DNA of 64,000 bases from Apiosordaria backusii. Taxonomy: Eukaryota; Ascomycota; Sordariomycetes; Sordariales; Lasiosphaeriaceae. Both the position numbers and the translations under genes were made by a program. Positions 51,584 to 63,938 of the stretch are shown piece after piece. Location of the stretch: assembly GCA_030549205.1 (NCBI GenBank), contig JAUKTV010000007.1:1550001-1614000 (forward strand), in the 5' to 3' direction. The notes beneath the pieces are model-generated. The model was not told where the DNA came from. It was given only the letters and a program-made list of their open reading frames with translations, and searched no databases. Each line of letters opens with the position of its first letter. Position 1 is the first letter of the stretch.

Positions 51584-54057
51584 ATGGCGCCCTCGGCGGT
51601 GGATGAAGTTGTCAGCAGACGAGATGCCTGGATGACTCTCCCGCCACCAACACTACACCCCGTCAAAGAAGCCAGATTCGAGAAATACGTACAACCACAA
51701 ACAGACGGACGCAAGCGCGCCCTGGCCCTGCCTCAAGGGCAGGCTGCGATTGTCATTGACAATGGTAGGCAGTTTGCTGTTCAACACCACCCACCCGAGA
51801 GATTAAGATGGCTAATATGGTCAATTGAACCTTTGTAGGCTCCTCCAATGTCCGCGCAGGCTGGTCCTTCGAGGACAAGCCCCGACTATCGATCCCCCCG
51901 ATCATGTCCAAATACCGAGACCGCAAGCTAGCAAAGACCTTCTCCTTCGCCGGCCAGGACTGCTACGCCGACACCACCGCGCGAGGACACATTCGTAATG
52001 CCTTCGAGGCAGGGACTGGCATCATAAGCAACTGGGATGTTATGGAGCATGTCTTGGACCACATCTTCATCAAGCTCGGCATGAACGGTGTAGAGGGTGG
52101 GATTGACATGCCTATTGTCATGAGCGAAGCTGTTGCGAACTTTCCCTACTCGAGGAAATGTCGGTAACCTCCCTACTCTCTTTTCATATCAGAATGCTAA
52201 CATCTCCCAGCAATGGCCGAAATCATCTTCGAATGCTACCAGGCGCCAAGTCTTGTCACGGGCATCGACTCTCTATTTTCATACCGTCACAACAAGGGCA
52301 AAACAGGCCTCGTCGTATCCTCATCATACAGCGCAACACATCTGATCCCCATCTATAACCAAAAGCCCATGCTAGCTCAAGCCACGAGGTTGAATTGGGG
52401 CGGCTGGCACGAAGCCGAGTACCTGCTCAAGCTCATCAAGCTCAAGTACCACACCGGGTTTCCCGGCAAGCTGAATACTTCCCAGGCCGAGCAGATGGTT
52501 CGGGACTTTTGCTACGTATCTCTAGACTACGACAAGGAGCTTTCAGGGTTTCTGGAATGGACTGGCCTGGAGGATAGAGAACGCATCGTCCAATACCCCT
52601 ACACCGAAGAGGTAATCATCCAAAAGACAGAAGAGGAACTTGCTCGGATCGCCGAGAGGAAAAAGGAAAGTGGCCGCAGACTGCAGGAACAAGCTGCTAA
52701 AATGCGGTTGGAGCGGCTTATGAAGAAGGAAGAGGAATTGGAGTACTACAAGGATGTTCAGCGGCGGCTTGTTGACCAAAACAAGAAGGAAACCAAGCGG
52801 ATCCTTGATGATGCTGAGCTCAAGGATGAGGCAGCTCTCGAGAGGGTTATCAAAGAGCTCGAGAAAACGATCAAGAAGCAGAGGACAAAAGATCTGGGGG
52901 AGCCAGAGGAGGAGCAAGAAGCACCTGATTTTAGTTTGCTCGATGTGCCAGACGACCAGCTTGACGAAGCGGGCATCAAACAAAAGAGGCAACAACGTCT
53001 CTTGAAATCTAACCACGACGCGAGAGCGAGGGCAAAGGCTGAAAAGGAAGCCGAAAAAGCGAGGATAGCAGAGGAGGCGAGGTTGGATGAGGAGAGGAGA
53101 ACGAATGACTTGGAAGCGTGGCTGGAGGATAAGAGGCAGGCGAGGTTGGCGAAGTTGGCGCAGATTAAGGAGAGGGATAGGCTCAAGGCAGACTTGGGAA
53201 ATCGCAAATCGTTGGCGAGTCAAATACGGATGAAGAACATTGCGAATTTGGCGTCGGATACACCCACGGGAGGCAGCCGCAAGAGGCGGCGCGGAGGGGA
53301 CGACGATGATTTTGGGGCGGATGATGCGGATTGGGGGGTGTATCGGTCGGTGGCTATTGGCGCTAATAAGGGTGATTCTGACGATGAAGAGGAAGGGGAG
53401 GAAGACCTCGAGGCGGCTGTGAGGGCGCTGGAGGCGGATTTATTGGAGTACGACAAGGATTTTACGTATGAGCATACTCTTGAGGCGCAGAACGACTGGA
53501 CCAAGTCTTTACTTCATGCGTTTAGATATGGACCGAGACCGTTTGATCCTTCTAATCCGGCGGAAACTCATCGGTTGCACTTGAATGTGGAGCGGATAAG
53601 GGTGCCGGAGGTGATATTTCAGCCTAGTGCTATTGCGGGTGTTGATCAAGCTGGTATTGTGGAGATTGCTGGCGATATCCTTAACCAGAGACTGTTGGGG
53701 TTGGGGGGGGAGGCGTACCGGGATGAGTTCTTGAGGGATGTCTTTTTGACTGGGGGGAATACGCTTTTTGAGAATTTCGATGAGAGGTTGAGGAGGGGGT
53801 TGATGGGGTTGTTGCCGGCGGGGGCGGATTTGAGGGTGAGGAGGGCGGGGGATGCGGTGCTGGATGCTTGGAGGGGGGCGGCGGGGTGGGCGGGGACGAG
53901 TGAGTGTAGACGGGCGAGGGTGACGAGGGCGGAGTATGAGGAGAAGGGGGGTGAATATATTAAGGTAAGTCCTCGGGATGGAAGTTAAGAGATGTGAATT
54001 ATGGATACTAACGATGGGATATAGGAGCATGATTTGGGGAATGCGTTTAGTGGGTGA
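51584..54057 (+). CDS. arp5: Arp5, actin-related subunit of INO80
   Basis: Nuclear actin-related protein that binds Ies6 in the INO80 remodeller. It joins as 51584..51764, 51839..52159, 52211..53964 and 54025..54057, 762 residues. The actin-fold phosphate loop is AIVIDNGSSNVRAGW, joined across intron 1. Intron 2 uses donor GTCGGT and restores ANFPYSRKSMAEIIFECYQA. A long Arp5-specific insertion of charged coiled coil (about residues 300-520) splits the fold, and the second half includes FLTGGNTLFENFDERL and ends EHDLGNAFSG from a 33-nt last exon. No missing motif was seen. Third positions turn G-rich from about 53050. Confidence 0.95.
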
Positions 54058-55457
54058 AGTAGAACTCGGGGAGACCGATACAGAGGGAAAAGGGAACAGG
54101 AAATATTAGGACAGATGGGGTTGTGTTTGTTTCCAAGGTTCTCGGGAAGGTTTTTTAAGCAATGGGAGTTCATGGCTGGATGAACGGATATGGTTATTGA
54201 CTCGGTACCAAAAAGAGAAGAGAACAGAAGAGAGAAGTAGAAAGGTATCTATGGATTTCTCCCTTTTGTCAATTATCCATATGTGAATCTTGGATGTAGA
54301 TCCCCCATCAACCAGAAAAAGGTGACACTATCCACATGTCGAGTCTCGGTTATGTTCTGTTAGTCCTGCGCACTCTTTTCTGCTTCTTCCTTCCCTTATT
54401 TTTACCTGTGAATGACTTGGTTAAGAATCTTGAGATAGGGTATGTAAAGACAGTGCAAGTGGCAGGAACCTTGATATCTTTTCGCGACTACACCCTGATG
54501 AAAAGATCACTCGCCTTTCCCAAGAGGAAGGGAGGGCATGGGATCATGGAGGTGATATGCTGGGGGTTTTTATTAGCTAACTTGGATGGTATCAACTATT
54601 ATGGTATTTAGAGTGGGACCTAGATTGGGCAGCAAAGGATAGCTGAAGAAAGAATAGAAACAGCTCATACCATCCATCCATCATCTTCATCTCATCTTGG
54701 GAGATCTGTGTTGGGATGACTAGTAATGTGTAAAATACGGTAATATTACATCGTACACGTATTTTCCATTTCAGCTTGGCGACCAAATCGGATGACGTCG
54801 CCTGAGGAAATGGGGTGAGGTACGGAGTCCCCACACTCCCCGCGCGCTCTACCGTGCTACTGCCGAGCTGCCGAGCTTTTTTGGGGAAAGACAATCCCTG
54901 TTCGAATGACAATTGCTTGGATGATGCTTGGTCGGATGTTTTTTGTCTCTCCCCAAGTTTTCCCTTGGGCCTAGCACCCTAGCCTAGCTGTGTGACGCTG
55001 TCTTTCCCGAGTGTGTGTCTTATTCCCGATATCGAACGAACTTGAAGGTGTTGTCGCCGTTCTTCGGAGGGTGTTTGTTTGTTCTCTTATATATCTTTCT
55101 CTCTCACGACAAGAGAGCAAATTGTGATTGCCCCTTTTCGCATCGCGAGTAATTCACAGCATCATCACGGCTTCACCGACAGACTTGGAGATACTCCGTA
55201 GCTCTTGACCATAACGGCAAACCCGCCGGAGATAATTCGCGCCCTCGTTCGCAATTCGCTCGACTACCCTACCCAGCCCCTTTCATACTAGGGGGATTTC
55301 GGTTGTAAGGAGGACGAGGATTGAGTCATTGACGACCGTTGAAAAAGGGGGGGTTTGTTGGGAATTTCTTAAAGAGCGCTCTTTTCTTGCGACGAATTCC
55401 AGCCATCCAGACATCATACAGGCGCAAAAACGAGCCCGCCAGCCAATAACCGCAGCA
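54058..55457. promoter_or_regulatory. Intergenic region, arp5 to cytochrome b2-like gene
   Basis: 1.4 kb between same-strand genes. A pyrimidine-rich stretch near 55080-55110 suggests a promoter or transcription start. No gene supported. Confidence 0.55.
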
Positions 55458-57089
55458 ATGATGACCCAACTAACAGGCGTAGAAGTAGCCAAACACAACA
55501 CAGCAGACAACTGCTGGGTTATTGTTCATGTGAGCTCCCTTTCCCCCTTCCCGTCCAACATCGTGGTTGCTAAAAGAGAGGCTGTAAAAAAAGGGCCGCG
55601 CCTACGACGTAACCGACTTCCTCCCCGAGCACCCCGGCGGCAGCAAAATCATCCTCAAGTACGCCGGCAAGGACGCCACCGAAGAGTTTGACCCCATCCA
55701 CCCCCCGACACCCTCGAGAAATACCTCCCCAAGGACAAGCACAAGGGGCCGGTGGACATGTCGACCGTTGTGGTGGAGAAGCAAGAAGTTCTGCCGGAAG
55801 AGCAAGAGAGAATGAAGCGGATCGAGGAGATGCCGCTGCTGGAGCAGTGCTATAATTTGCTGGACTTTGAGGGGGTAGCGAAGAGGGTGATGAAGAAGAC
55901 TGCTTGGGGATATTATAGCAGTGCGGCTGATGATGAGATTGTGAGTCTTTTCTTTTTGAAGGTAAAAAATATATGGGGAGATGCTAATGACGATGGGGGG
56001 GGGTAGACACTGAGAGAAAACCAGAATGCCTTTCAGAGGATTTGGTTCCGCCCCAAGGTGCTGGTTAATGTTGAAAAGGTTGATTTTTCCACAACGATGT
56101 TGGGAACAAAAGTCGACATACCTTTCTACGTAACCGCCACCGCCCTCGGGAAGCTAGGTCACGTCGAGGGCGAGGTTGTCCTCACGAGGGCGTCGGCGAA
56201 ACATAACGTGATTCAAATGATACCCACCCTTGCGTCCTGCAGCTTCGACGAGATCATGGATGCCGCGGACACAGACCAGGTGCAGTGGTTACAGCTGTAT
56301 GTCAACAAAGACCGTGCCATCACCAAAAAAATCGTCGAGCACGCCGAGAAGAGGGGTTGCAAGGGGCTGTTCATCACCGTTGACGCCCCCCAGCTCGGAA
56401 GAAGAGAAAAGGACATGAGATTGAAGTTTACAGACGAGGGATCAAACGTGCAGAGGGGCAGCGGGGAAAAAACGGATAACAGCCAGGGGGCGGCGAGGGC
56501 GATTAGCAGTTTTATCGACCCTGCGCTAAGCTGGGAGGATATCCCTTGGTTTAAATCCATTACCAGCATGCCCATCGTTTTGAAGGGTGTTCAGCGGGTG
56601 GAGGATGTTTTGAGGGCGGTAGAAGTTGGCTGCGCGGGGGTGGTGCTTTCCAATCATGGGGGGAGACAGCTTGATTTTGCCAGGTCGGGGATTGAAGTCT
56701 TGGCTGAGACTATGCCCGTCCTAAAGAAGATGGGACTGGAGAAGAAGATTGAGGTTTTTGTTGATGGTGGGGTGAGGAGGGCGACGGATATTATCAAGGC
56801 CTTGTGTCTGGGGGCGAAAGGGGTGGGGATTGGGAGACCGTTCTTGTATGCGATGAGCGCGTATGGGCAGGAGGGGGTGGAGAGGGCGATGCAGCTGTTG
56901 AAGGAGGAGATGGAGATGAATATGCGGTTGATTGGGGCGAGGGGGGTGGAGGAGCTGAATGAGGGGATGGTGGATGTGAGGGGGCTGTTTAATCATGGAG
57001 TTGGGCCAGTGAATTATTTGGCGGAGAGGGTGTATGATCCGTTGGTGAATCCTGCGCAGAGGGAGGGGGTTGCTAAGGCGAAGCTATAA
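55458..57089 (+). CDS. cyb2: Cytochrome b2-type FMN dehydrogenase (L-lactate dehydrogenase-like), frameshift in C6 run
   Basis: Fusion of a cytochrome b5-like heme domain and an FMN alpha-hydroxyacid dehydrogenase domain. It joins as 55458..55529, 55594..55940 and 56007..57089; about 500 residues after one base is added. Heme ligands are the His of EHPGG and the His of DPIHPP. Flavin-domain residues are present: Tyr in GYYSSAADDE, Tyr in LQLYVN, Asp in ITVDAP, Lys in IVLKGV, and His/Arg in SNHGGRQLD. The frame breaks just after the second heme His: the C6 run at 55701-55706 must be C7 to read HPPDTLEKYLPKDKHKG. No mitochondrial presequence precedes the heme domain, unlike yeast Cyb2, so a cytosolic location is likely. 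Substrate could be L-lactate or another 2-hydroxyacid. Confidence 0.82.
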
Positions 57090-57954
57090 AGGTGGAAAGA
57101 GTTGTGATTGTAATATACCAGGAGGGCATAGAGGAGTTTGTTGGGGGGTGGGGAGGGGAAGGGTGATGTTTTGGATGATTGAAAGCAAACAAAATGTCTA
57201 AAATATGTTGTTGCATAAGCCGATTTAGAATGAGATGATTTCCTACATAAAAGAAACACTGTTAGATATATACCTACCTGACGACAACCAGTTCACCCGT
57301 TGATACTCACACAAGTAAACTTCAACCACCATAATCTATACAACCCCCATCTCTTTTGGAGCACACACACACACACAGAAACTGCCAATAATCCCCATTT
57401 TTATTATCATTGATATGTATCTAACCCCCCCCCCCCCATGCTTCCCCTCCCAATATGTAACTAATGTAAAGCGCACACACACCCATCCCCCAGTTAAATA
57501 ACGCCTTTGATCAAGAGAAAATAATGACGGAAGCAACGAGCATGTAACTAGTTATGTATGTAGTCGGCATGTCCACTTCCCCAGCCAGCTACCAAGCCAG
57601 CTATGATAAACTTTCTTTTTGTCCCTCCCCTTTCCATTTGAAGATTCTCCCCATCCATCCATCCATCCGTTTCCCTTGCCCCATTCCCATTCCCAAATGT
57701 GCGCCTCATATGGCCGAAGAAAAAAACGCCTCTCCATATCAATGCTCATCCGCGTATGAGCAAAGAAAAAGAAAGAAAAAGCAAAAAGCCACCCCCAACA
57801 TCCCCAAAACGCCGGCTTCGGTTTCTGATGTTTATGAATCAAGTGTGAAAGAAAAATGCCACCCATGAATGCATTGTACATAACCCCACCCCCATTCCAC
57901 CCTTCCTCATCAATATTATGTTCTTCTCTTATGTGTAGCAAATATTTGCACCTC
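57090..57954. other. Convergent intergenic region, cyb2 / scc2
   Basis: 865 bp between two stops. It contains a (CA)n run at about 57362-57377 and a C13 run at 57425-57437. ORFs here are short and overlap on both strands; none is supported. Confidence 0.55.
57425..57437. repeat. C13 homopolymer
   Basis: Run of 13 C on the + strand in the cyb2/scc2 convergent region, near a (CA)n microsatellite. Confidence 0.85.
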
Positions 57955-60900
57955 CTAAAACCAATCCCCCTCCTCCTGATCCATCATCCCCCCCTCCTCA
58001 CTGGGCACAACCTTCCTCGGCCTCCCCCTCTTCCTCGGCTGCGCCCCCTGGCTACTACTCCTCCCCCTCTTCTTCTTCCCCGGCGTCCCACCACCACTCT
58101 CCGACTTCCTCTTCCTGCCCCTCCTCCTCTCCATCGGTTCCCCATCCTCCTCCTCCGCACCACTAGGAGGAGTCCCAACCATCTCATCCCCATTCATCAG
58201 CTCATCCTCCTCATCCTGCACCAAAAACTCCTTGTCGATATTCATCAACTCGACAAAAGCCTTGCAAGTCTCCATCATTCTCTCCCTCGTCGTCAGAGAG
58301 GTCATGAGGTGCCCCAGTTCCTCCCAGAGCTTTTCTCCAGTCACGCCCTGGGCTTTAACCGGTGGTTTAGACAGGTCCTTGGACTGCATCTTCACTTTAT
58401 TCTCCCTCCTGCTAGCTGTCCCCATGCCGTACAGCCTCCTCAGGTAAGTCCTCGCCTCCCAGAGAGCAAGCAAAATCATCGACCCAGCCGTCAACCTCCT
58501 CAGCTTCCCCAAATCCACCTTAGGGACCTCGGGTTGTTGCTGCTGCTGCTGATTCGGGACGGCAACCGGCTGACCACCCGGGCCAATGACATACTGCGGC
58601 TGCTGTTGTTGCTGCTCAGTCGACTCATCAATCAGATCCATCCTCAGCTGGAAAACATCCGACTCAATCACCTGAGCCACATTGGCACCCGTTGACGTAA
58701 CCAGCTTCTCCATGGCGGAAACAATGCAATGCACCTCTCCCACGGTGAGATACTCGAAAAACGCCAGATTCTCCGTGATAAACCTTGCATACTGCACATG
58801 AGGCGGTATCTCCTCCGTGAGCTCCAACCTCCCAATATCAAAGTCAAGCTGCGCACAAAACTTCTCCAGAAATTTCTGCCTGTTTTTCGATTTGCTGATC
58901 TTGAGCACCTCCATCAAGAGATGAAGTTTGGGAGTGAAGTTGATACCAGCCGCAATCGCACCACGGGGGTCCCTAACGATATCCCGCTGGTAAGCAAAGG
59001 CGGATTGAACAGCCTTGACATACTCTCTCTCAACGACTGTCTCATGTTTGGCGTGCAACGCCTTGTGCTCCAGGAACGCAAGCTCCGAGATACGAGGGTT
59101 GGAGGATGTCTCGAGTGTGATAAAGGTCACACCCGTTTCCTTGGGGTGCACCAAACCTTGGCGATTGATGCTGGCAAGAACCTCGACAGCGAGAAAGGCG
59201 TGGTTATCCTGGGTCGAAGTGGCAATCCGGATGATCTCCTTCAGGAATCGATGTGTCGTGGCGCTGGCAACATCGTCGTAGTTGGTGCCTCCAATGACGG
59301 TAAGCTCACGCTTCTTCTCCGGCTTGGCCCCGTTGATAGCCGGCGCCTCGGACGCTTCTTCAGAGCGCTTCTCCTCAGTGAGCAAGAATTCCTTAAACGA
59401 CCGCAGCACCATGGTCTCCAAGGCGGGGACCTGCTCGTCGAACACGTGCTGAAATGTCGTATAAACATTTGCAGAGACGTAATTCCTCGGCCAGGCCTGG
59501 CAGACCAAACCGACAGAGTCCAGCGCAGCCTTTCTCACATCCATTGGATGCGACGGGGCAGCAAAAGGCACAACAAGGTCGACCATGAGTTTCGAGACGG
59601 AGCTGCCCTTTGTTTTCAAGATCTTGTTGATAAACTCCAAATGGCTGTCAAGGTTGAAGTGTTTGCCCGCCATGCCAACGATGAGCGAGTACCGCTCGAA
59701 CTGACGCATGCTGCGGACATCCAGAGGTTGTGTCCGACTCTTTGCATGAAGTGCCTGAATATTCTTCAGACTCGATGCTGCCAGTCTAGCCATGTGCTCC
59801 GAGGTCTCCAGCAAAGTGCTAATGATCCACAAGCAAGCCATGACTTCGTTCATTAAGGGCCGCGAGACGGTAGACACGGTGGGCATCAGCTCACCGCGGA
59901 CTTCGGTTAGGAACTGTGCATGCGCGCTTGACAGCTGGGGAAGAACTCGGCGGTAGATGACCACCACTGCTTTCGACACCGCCGGGTCCTCGTTGCTGCG
60001 AATGCTGGTGATGTAGGGTCTGAGCAGACGCAGTTGCTCAAAGGTGAAGAGACTAGCCTCGGCCTTCGCAAAGATCATGAGAATTTGCAAGACATCGCGT
60101 CCCGAAGGCTTCGTGGTATCTTCCGGATCTGTGTTGTCGACGAGATCGAACATGCTTTCAACCAGCTTGGTGCAGACCTCCAATGATGCTTGTGCCGTCT
60201 TGTTGCTTGGGGCCAACAGAGCCTGGAGCACCTTGTCCAGCACGCTCGCAACGTTCCCTCGGTTAACCGTCTGAACCATGAGGGAAACGTGGTCCGCAAG
60301 GGAAATCTTAGACGCAGCCGACGTCTGGCCATTGTGAAAAGGGGCAAACCATATCTCCTCTATCACCTGGCGAGCCAGCTCCCTGACGCTCTCCTCTGGG
60401 TCCTGAATGCGATGCAAAAGCCCATTCGCAATAGTGCTCCTGAGCGTCCGGTTTGAGTTCCGGAGGTAGATATCCTTGGCAAGCTTCATGGCCCTCTTTC
60501 GAACACCATGCCCTGCATCATTGAACCGTTCCACCACTGTGGGCATGATCTGCTCCTCCAACGCTGGGCGCATGCTGATGCACTTGCCAATCAAACCAAG
60601 CGCTGAATCCCGCACCTGTGTCGACGAGTCATTGGAACAGCGCAGAATCAGCTGAACCACCACGGAATCCCCATCCAAGATAGATGGGTCCGTTTCCAGG
60701 ACTTGATTGACACTCTTCAAGCTCTTGCTTCGTACTGTCGGCTGGTCGCTAGCCATCGAGTTCAGAAGAATGTTCAAGATCGAGTTGAACGCCTCACAAA
60801 GTGGCGACCGCAAAAGGGTTATCGAGTAAGAGAGTCTCGCATAGCTCTGACTAATTTCTTTGAAAGAATACTCTCTCGACAGCCACTGACGATCGTGTAC

Positions 60901-63900
60901 CATTTCTCGAAGCCTGTAGGCCAGTCGGCCAAGCTCTTCGTCGCGCTCAGCAACATCATCTTCGTAATCGTCATAGGTATTGCATATCTTCTTGGCCCAG
61001 TCTGAGACTAGAAAAGAGATGGCACTCGCCAGATGAGGGTCTTCCGAGAAGCGACTTTCGAGATGCTCAAGTGTAGCGCGATATGGCCCAGTCCAAGCCA
61101 CCATCTGCTCCGGGCGAGACTTCAGTTCTAGCGCCGAAGCTGCCAAATCCGATAAGAACAAACCGAGCTCATCGCTGTCTTGAGTGTCCAAAGTGCTGAC
61201 ACCTTTCCTGACATGCCCTCGGAGTTTGGAGATGGCGGCTCCCATGGTGCCCAAAAGTTCGAGTGCCATGTTCTTCGCAGTGACTGACTGCTTCTCATTT
61301 TCAATCAGCTGAAACATCAGGCGCATGAAAATCCGAAGCAAGAGCTCAGCTGCAGGCCAGTCGGGGTTGTCGAGACAAAGTGTAAAGTCCTCTACGAACA
61401 TGTCGAGGAGGTTCCGGTACGGCGTGTCGCCGGACTTGGTCGACTTGAGCGCTCGACTCACAATGAACTGAACAACATCTGAAGCGCTATTGGTGGCTGT
61501 CTTGATCAGACCCTCGGCAACGTCATCAAGTTCTTGAATGGCAATTCGATGCTGTGAGGCGCCGTGATCCTCATCTTGAATAGAAAACGACCGAGGCAGA
61601 CGTCTAGGGCCTTCGGAGCCATCCTCTTCAGAAGCAAGAGTATTGCGTCCACCTTGGCCTTTGTCATCCACCTTGCCCGCGCTGGTCTGAACTAGGCGCA
61701 TGATCAGCGCAGACACTGGTTGAATGCTGGTGCCGTCCACAAGCTTGAACGTCCTCGCCCGTTTCCCGAGCGGCAACTTCTCCAAAGAGCTCAAGATTTC
61801 ACTGAAGATACCCTTCCGTTGCTCTGGATTCAAGAGGAAAATCTGCGACAGCATATCCATGGCCACCAGTCGGAGTCCATCAAACTTTTGCGTGTCAATG
61901 ACGGAATCTTTTTCAGCATGTGCCGTCTCCATAAAGATGAGCCGCGAGGCTGTGAACTCGAGCGTGTTTGTCACCGTGTCCGAGGTGTCGATGGACGAGA
62001 TCAAAGTCGCCATCATGGAGAACAGCTTCTGGCAATCGTTGAACAGGGACACGATCTTCTTCTTGTTGTGAGCCAGCGTCCTGAAGAGTTCATTAGCCCC
62101 TGGTGTGGCTCTCAGTTCGGCAATCGGGATGACGATGCCGTCAATGATACGCTTGAACAGGTCAAGACAGTGCTCTATTGTGTCTTGTGAGTAAAGCTGC
62201 TTTTCTTGACGACCGCCACACATGATCCTCAGAGACGTGCGGCCAGCCCGTATCGCCATCTCCAAGCCAGGGAGCTGGCCCAGCCATTGCTCGACATCGG
62301 CAGCCACCCAGGATTCGTCAACCTTGATGTCGAGGGTTTCAGCCAGCTTCAAGGCACCGTCAGAAAGTCGACCGAGGTGGAGCAGGTCGTCGAGAGGCAC
62401 GTTCCGGAAGCAGTTTAAGGATATTGTCTTGCCTAGCAGAACTTGCGCCTTGGTTTGGGCAGCTGCTGTCAATGTGGCTTCGTTTTCAGACACCAGAAGA
62501 ACCATGTCGTTTCCTTGCCTTCGGGCAAGAGCAGCGTTTTCAGCCTGGAAGGCGTTGTGAAGAAACACTCTCAATTCATGGAGCGCCGCATCAGCTCTTT
62601 GGCGAAGATCCAAGCTCTCTCCATAGATATCGTCACCGTCAATGTCACCGTGTTTCCGCTTCTTCAATGACAGGTTTGCAGGTTCTTCAGGCTCATCCGC
62701 AACCACCATGAACTCACTCTTGTCAAAAGTCTTGGCCTTGGGAAGCTCAATAGCTATGGCTGGTTTTTGAGAGTTGGGTATGCTTTGCGACCCGGCCCGC
62801 TTGGGGGGTGTTGCGGTTCTCGAAGCCGGGCTAGCTTCTGCAGAATTCAAGGGCGGGAGCACAGGCTGCTGCTGGTCTGAGGGTTGTTGCTGTACCTGTG
62901 GCTGATGCCGTACCTGAGGCTGTTGCTGAACCTGGGGTTGTTGCTGTACTCGAGGTTGTTGCTGTGCCTGAGGCTGGTATTGAGGATGGTATACTGGAGT
63001 TGGAGGTGCAGCAGGCGTTGGTGGAGCACCTGTGATCACATTAGACGAAGGGTGCGGCTTGACATTCACAAGACCCGCCTGTTGCTCGAGCTCCTTCTTG
63101 GTGGGCAAGACAATCTCGAATCGTGCCTTGTTTGAACCATGTGCCTGTTGATTTACTGATGTGGCCGGACTCGCAGAAGGACCGGGTGTATTTGGAGGAA
63201 TGCTACTGAGCTTCTTTCCCTGTCCTGGCTCTTTCTTAATGACAGCCTTGGCGGAAAGCTTCTGTTTCGCGGGAACGGGCGTGGTAATGACGTTCGGATG
63301 ATTGTTCGTGGGGGGCGTCGGGGTATCTGGGGTCGGATACCGAAATGGTATTGACGTTGAATCGTGTACCATTTTCGTAAATGGCGACAGTCCCGTGGCC
63401 AGGGAACTGTGCTTCGCCGGAGAGGAAGAGCTCGCAGCGCGTGGCCCAGTCTTGAATTTGCTTGGACAATATTAGCTTGCACTTCTCCCCATACCACCGC
63501 GTAAACGAACGTACTATTCGGGTATATTGGCCCTTTCCAAGAGCCGCTGGAACTGGCCGACTGTTTGCTGGAGAATTCTCGAGGTATTATGGTTCGCAGC
63601 CTCTTGATTTAACGATGCGAAGTCGACGCTTGATATTAGGTCGGTCACTGGATTTGCGGGCGACGCCGAACCTATCGAGGGTGAGGGGAGCACACCTATT
63701 CGGAGAAAATATGGTCAGTAGAGGATATTTCAAGCTATCGAGGTGGATAAGGCCGAGAGAAAAGCATACTGGAGTCAAACGGAGCGATGGCTGAGAAGGG
63801 AGTGTACGGCAGAACCTCAGCCAGGGTGAATGGCCTCGGAAAGCCATTCGTGGGCGCAGGTGGGTTGGCTTGGGGATTTTCATCCCAATTGTTATTGTTC

Positions 63901-63938
63901 GGAGGGCCATTGTGGGCGCCCGGCCATGAGTTCGCCAT
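57955..63938 (-). CDS. scc2: Scc2/NIPBL/Mis4 cohesin loader
   Basis: Cohesin-loading HEAT-repeat protein. It joins as complement(57955..63460, 63515..63695, 63770..63938), 1951 residues. The first two exons are fixed by splice phase: exon 1 begins MANSWPGAHNG, exon 2 carries SVDFASLNQEAANH, and exon 3 continues from IPEY to KFKTGPRAASSSS. The N-terminal quarter is Pro/Gln-rich and disordered with a QPQVQQQP-type repeat (about 62870-62990). HEAT repeats fill residues about 700-1700, with the Scc2 C-terminal domain at the end. The C-terminal tail is basic and includes KRGRPRK, an AT-hook-like motif, which could add DNA binding. Long poly-Gln stretches lie near the C-terminus. No frame problem was seen. 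Confidence 0.94.
62870..62990. repeat. Gln/Pro-encoding repeat in scc2
   Basis: Imperfect repeats of about 24 bp encoding QPQVQQQ-type units in the disordered N-terminal region of Scc2 (- strand). Confidence 0.75.
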
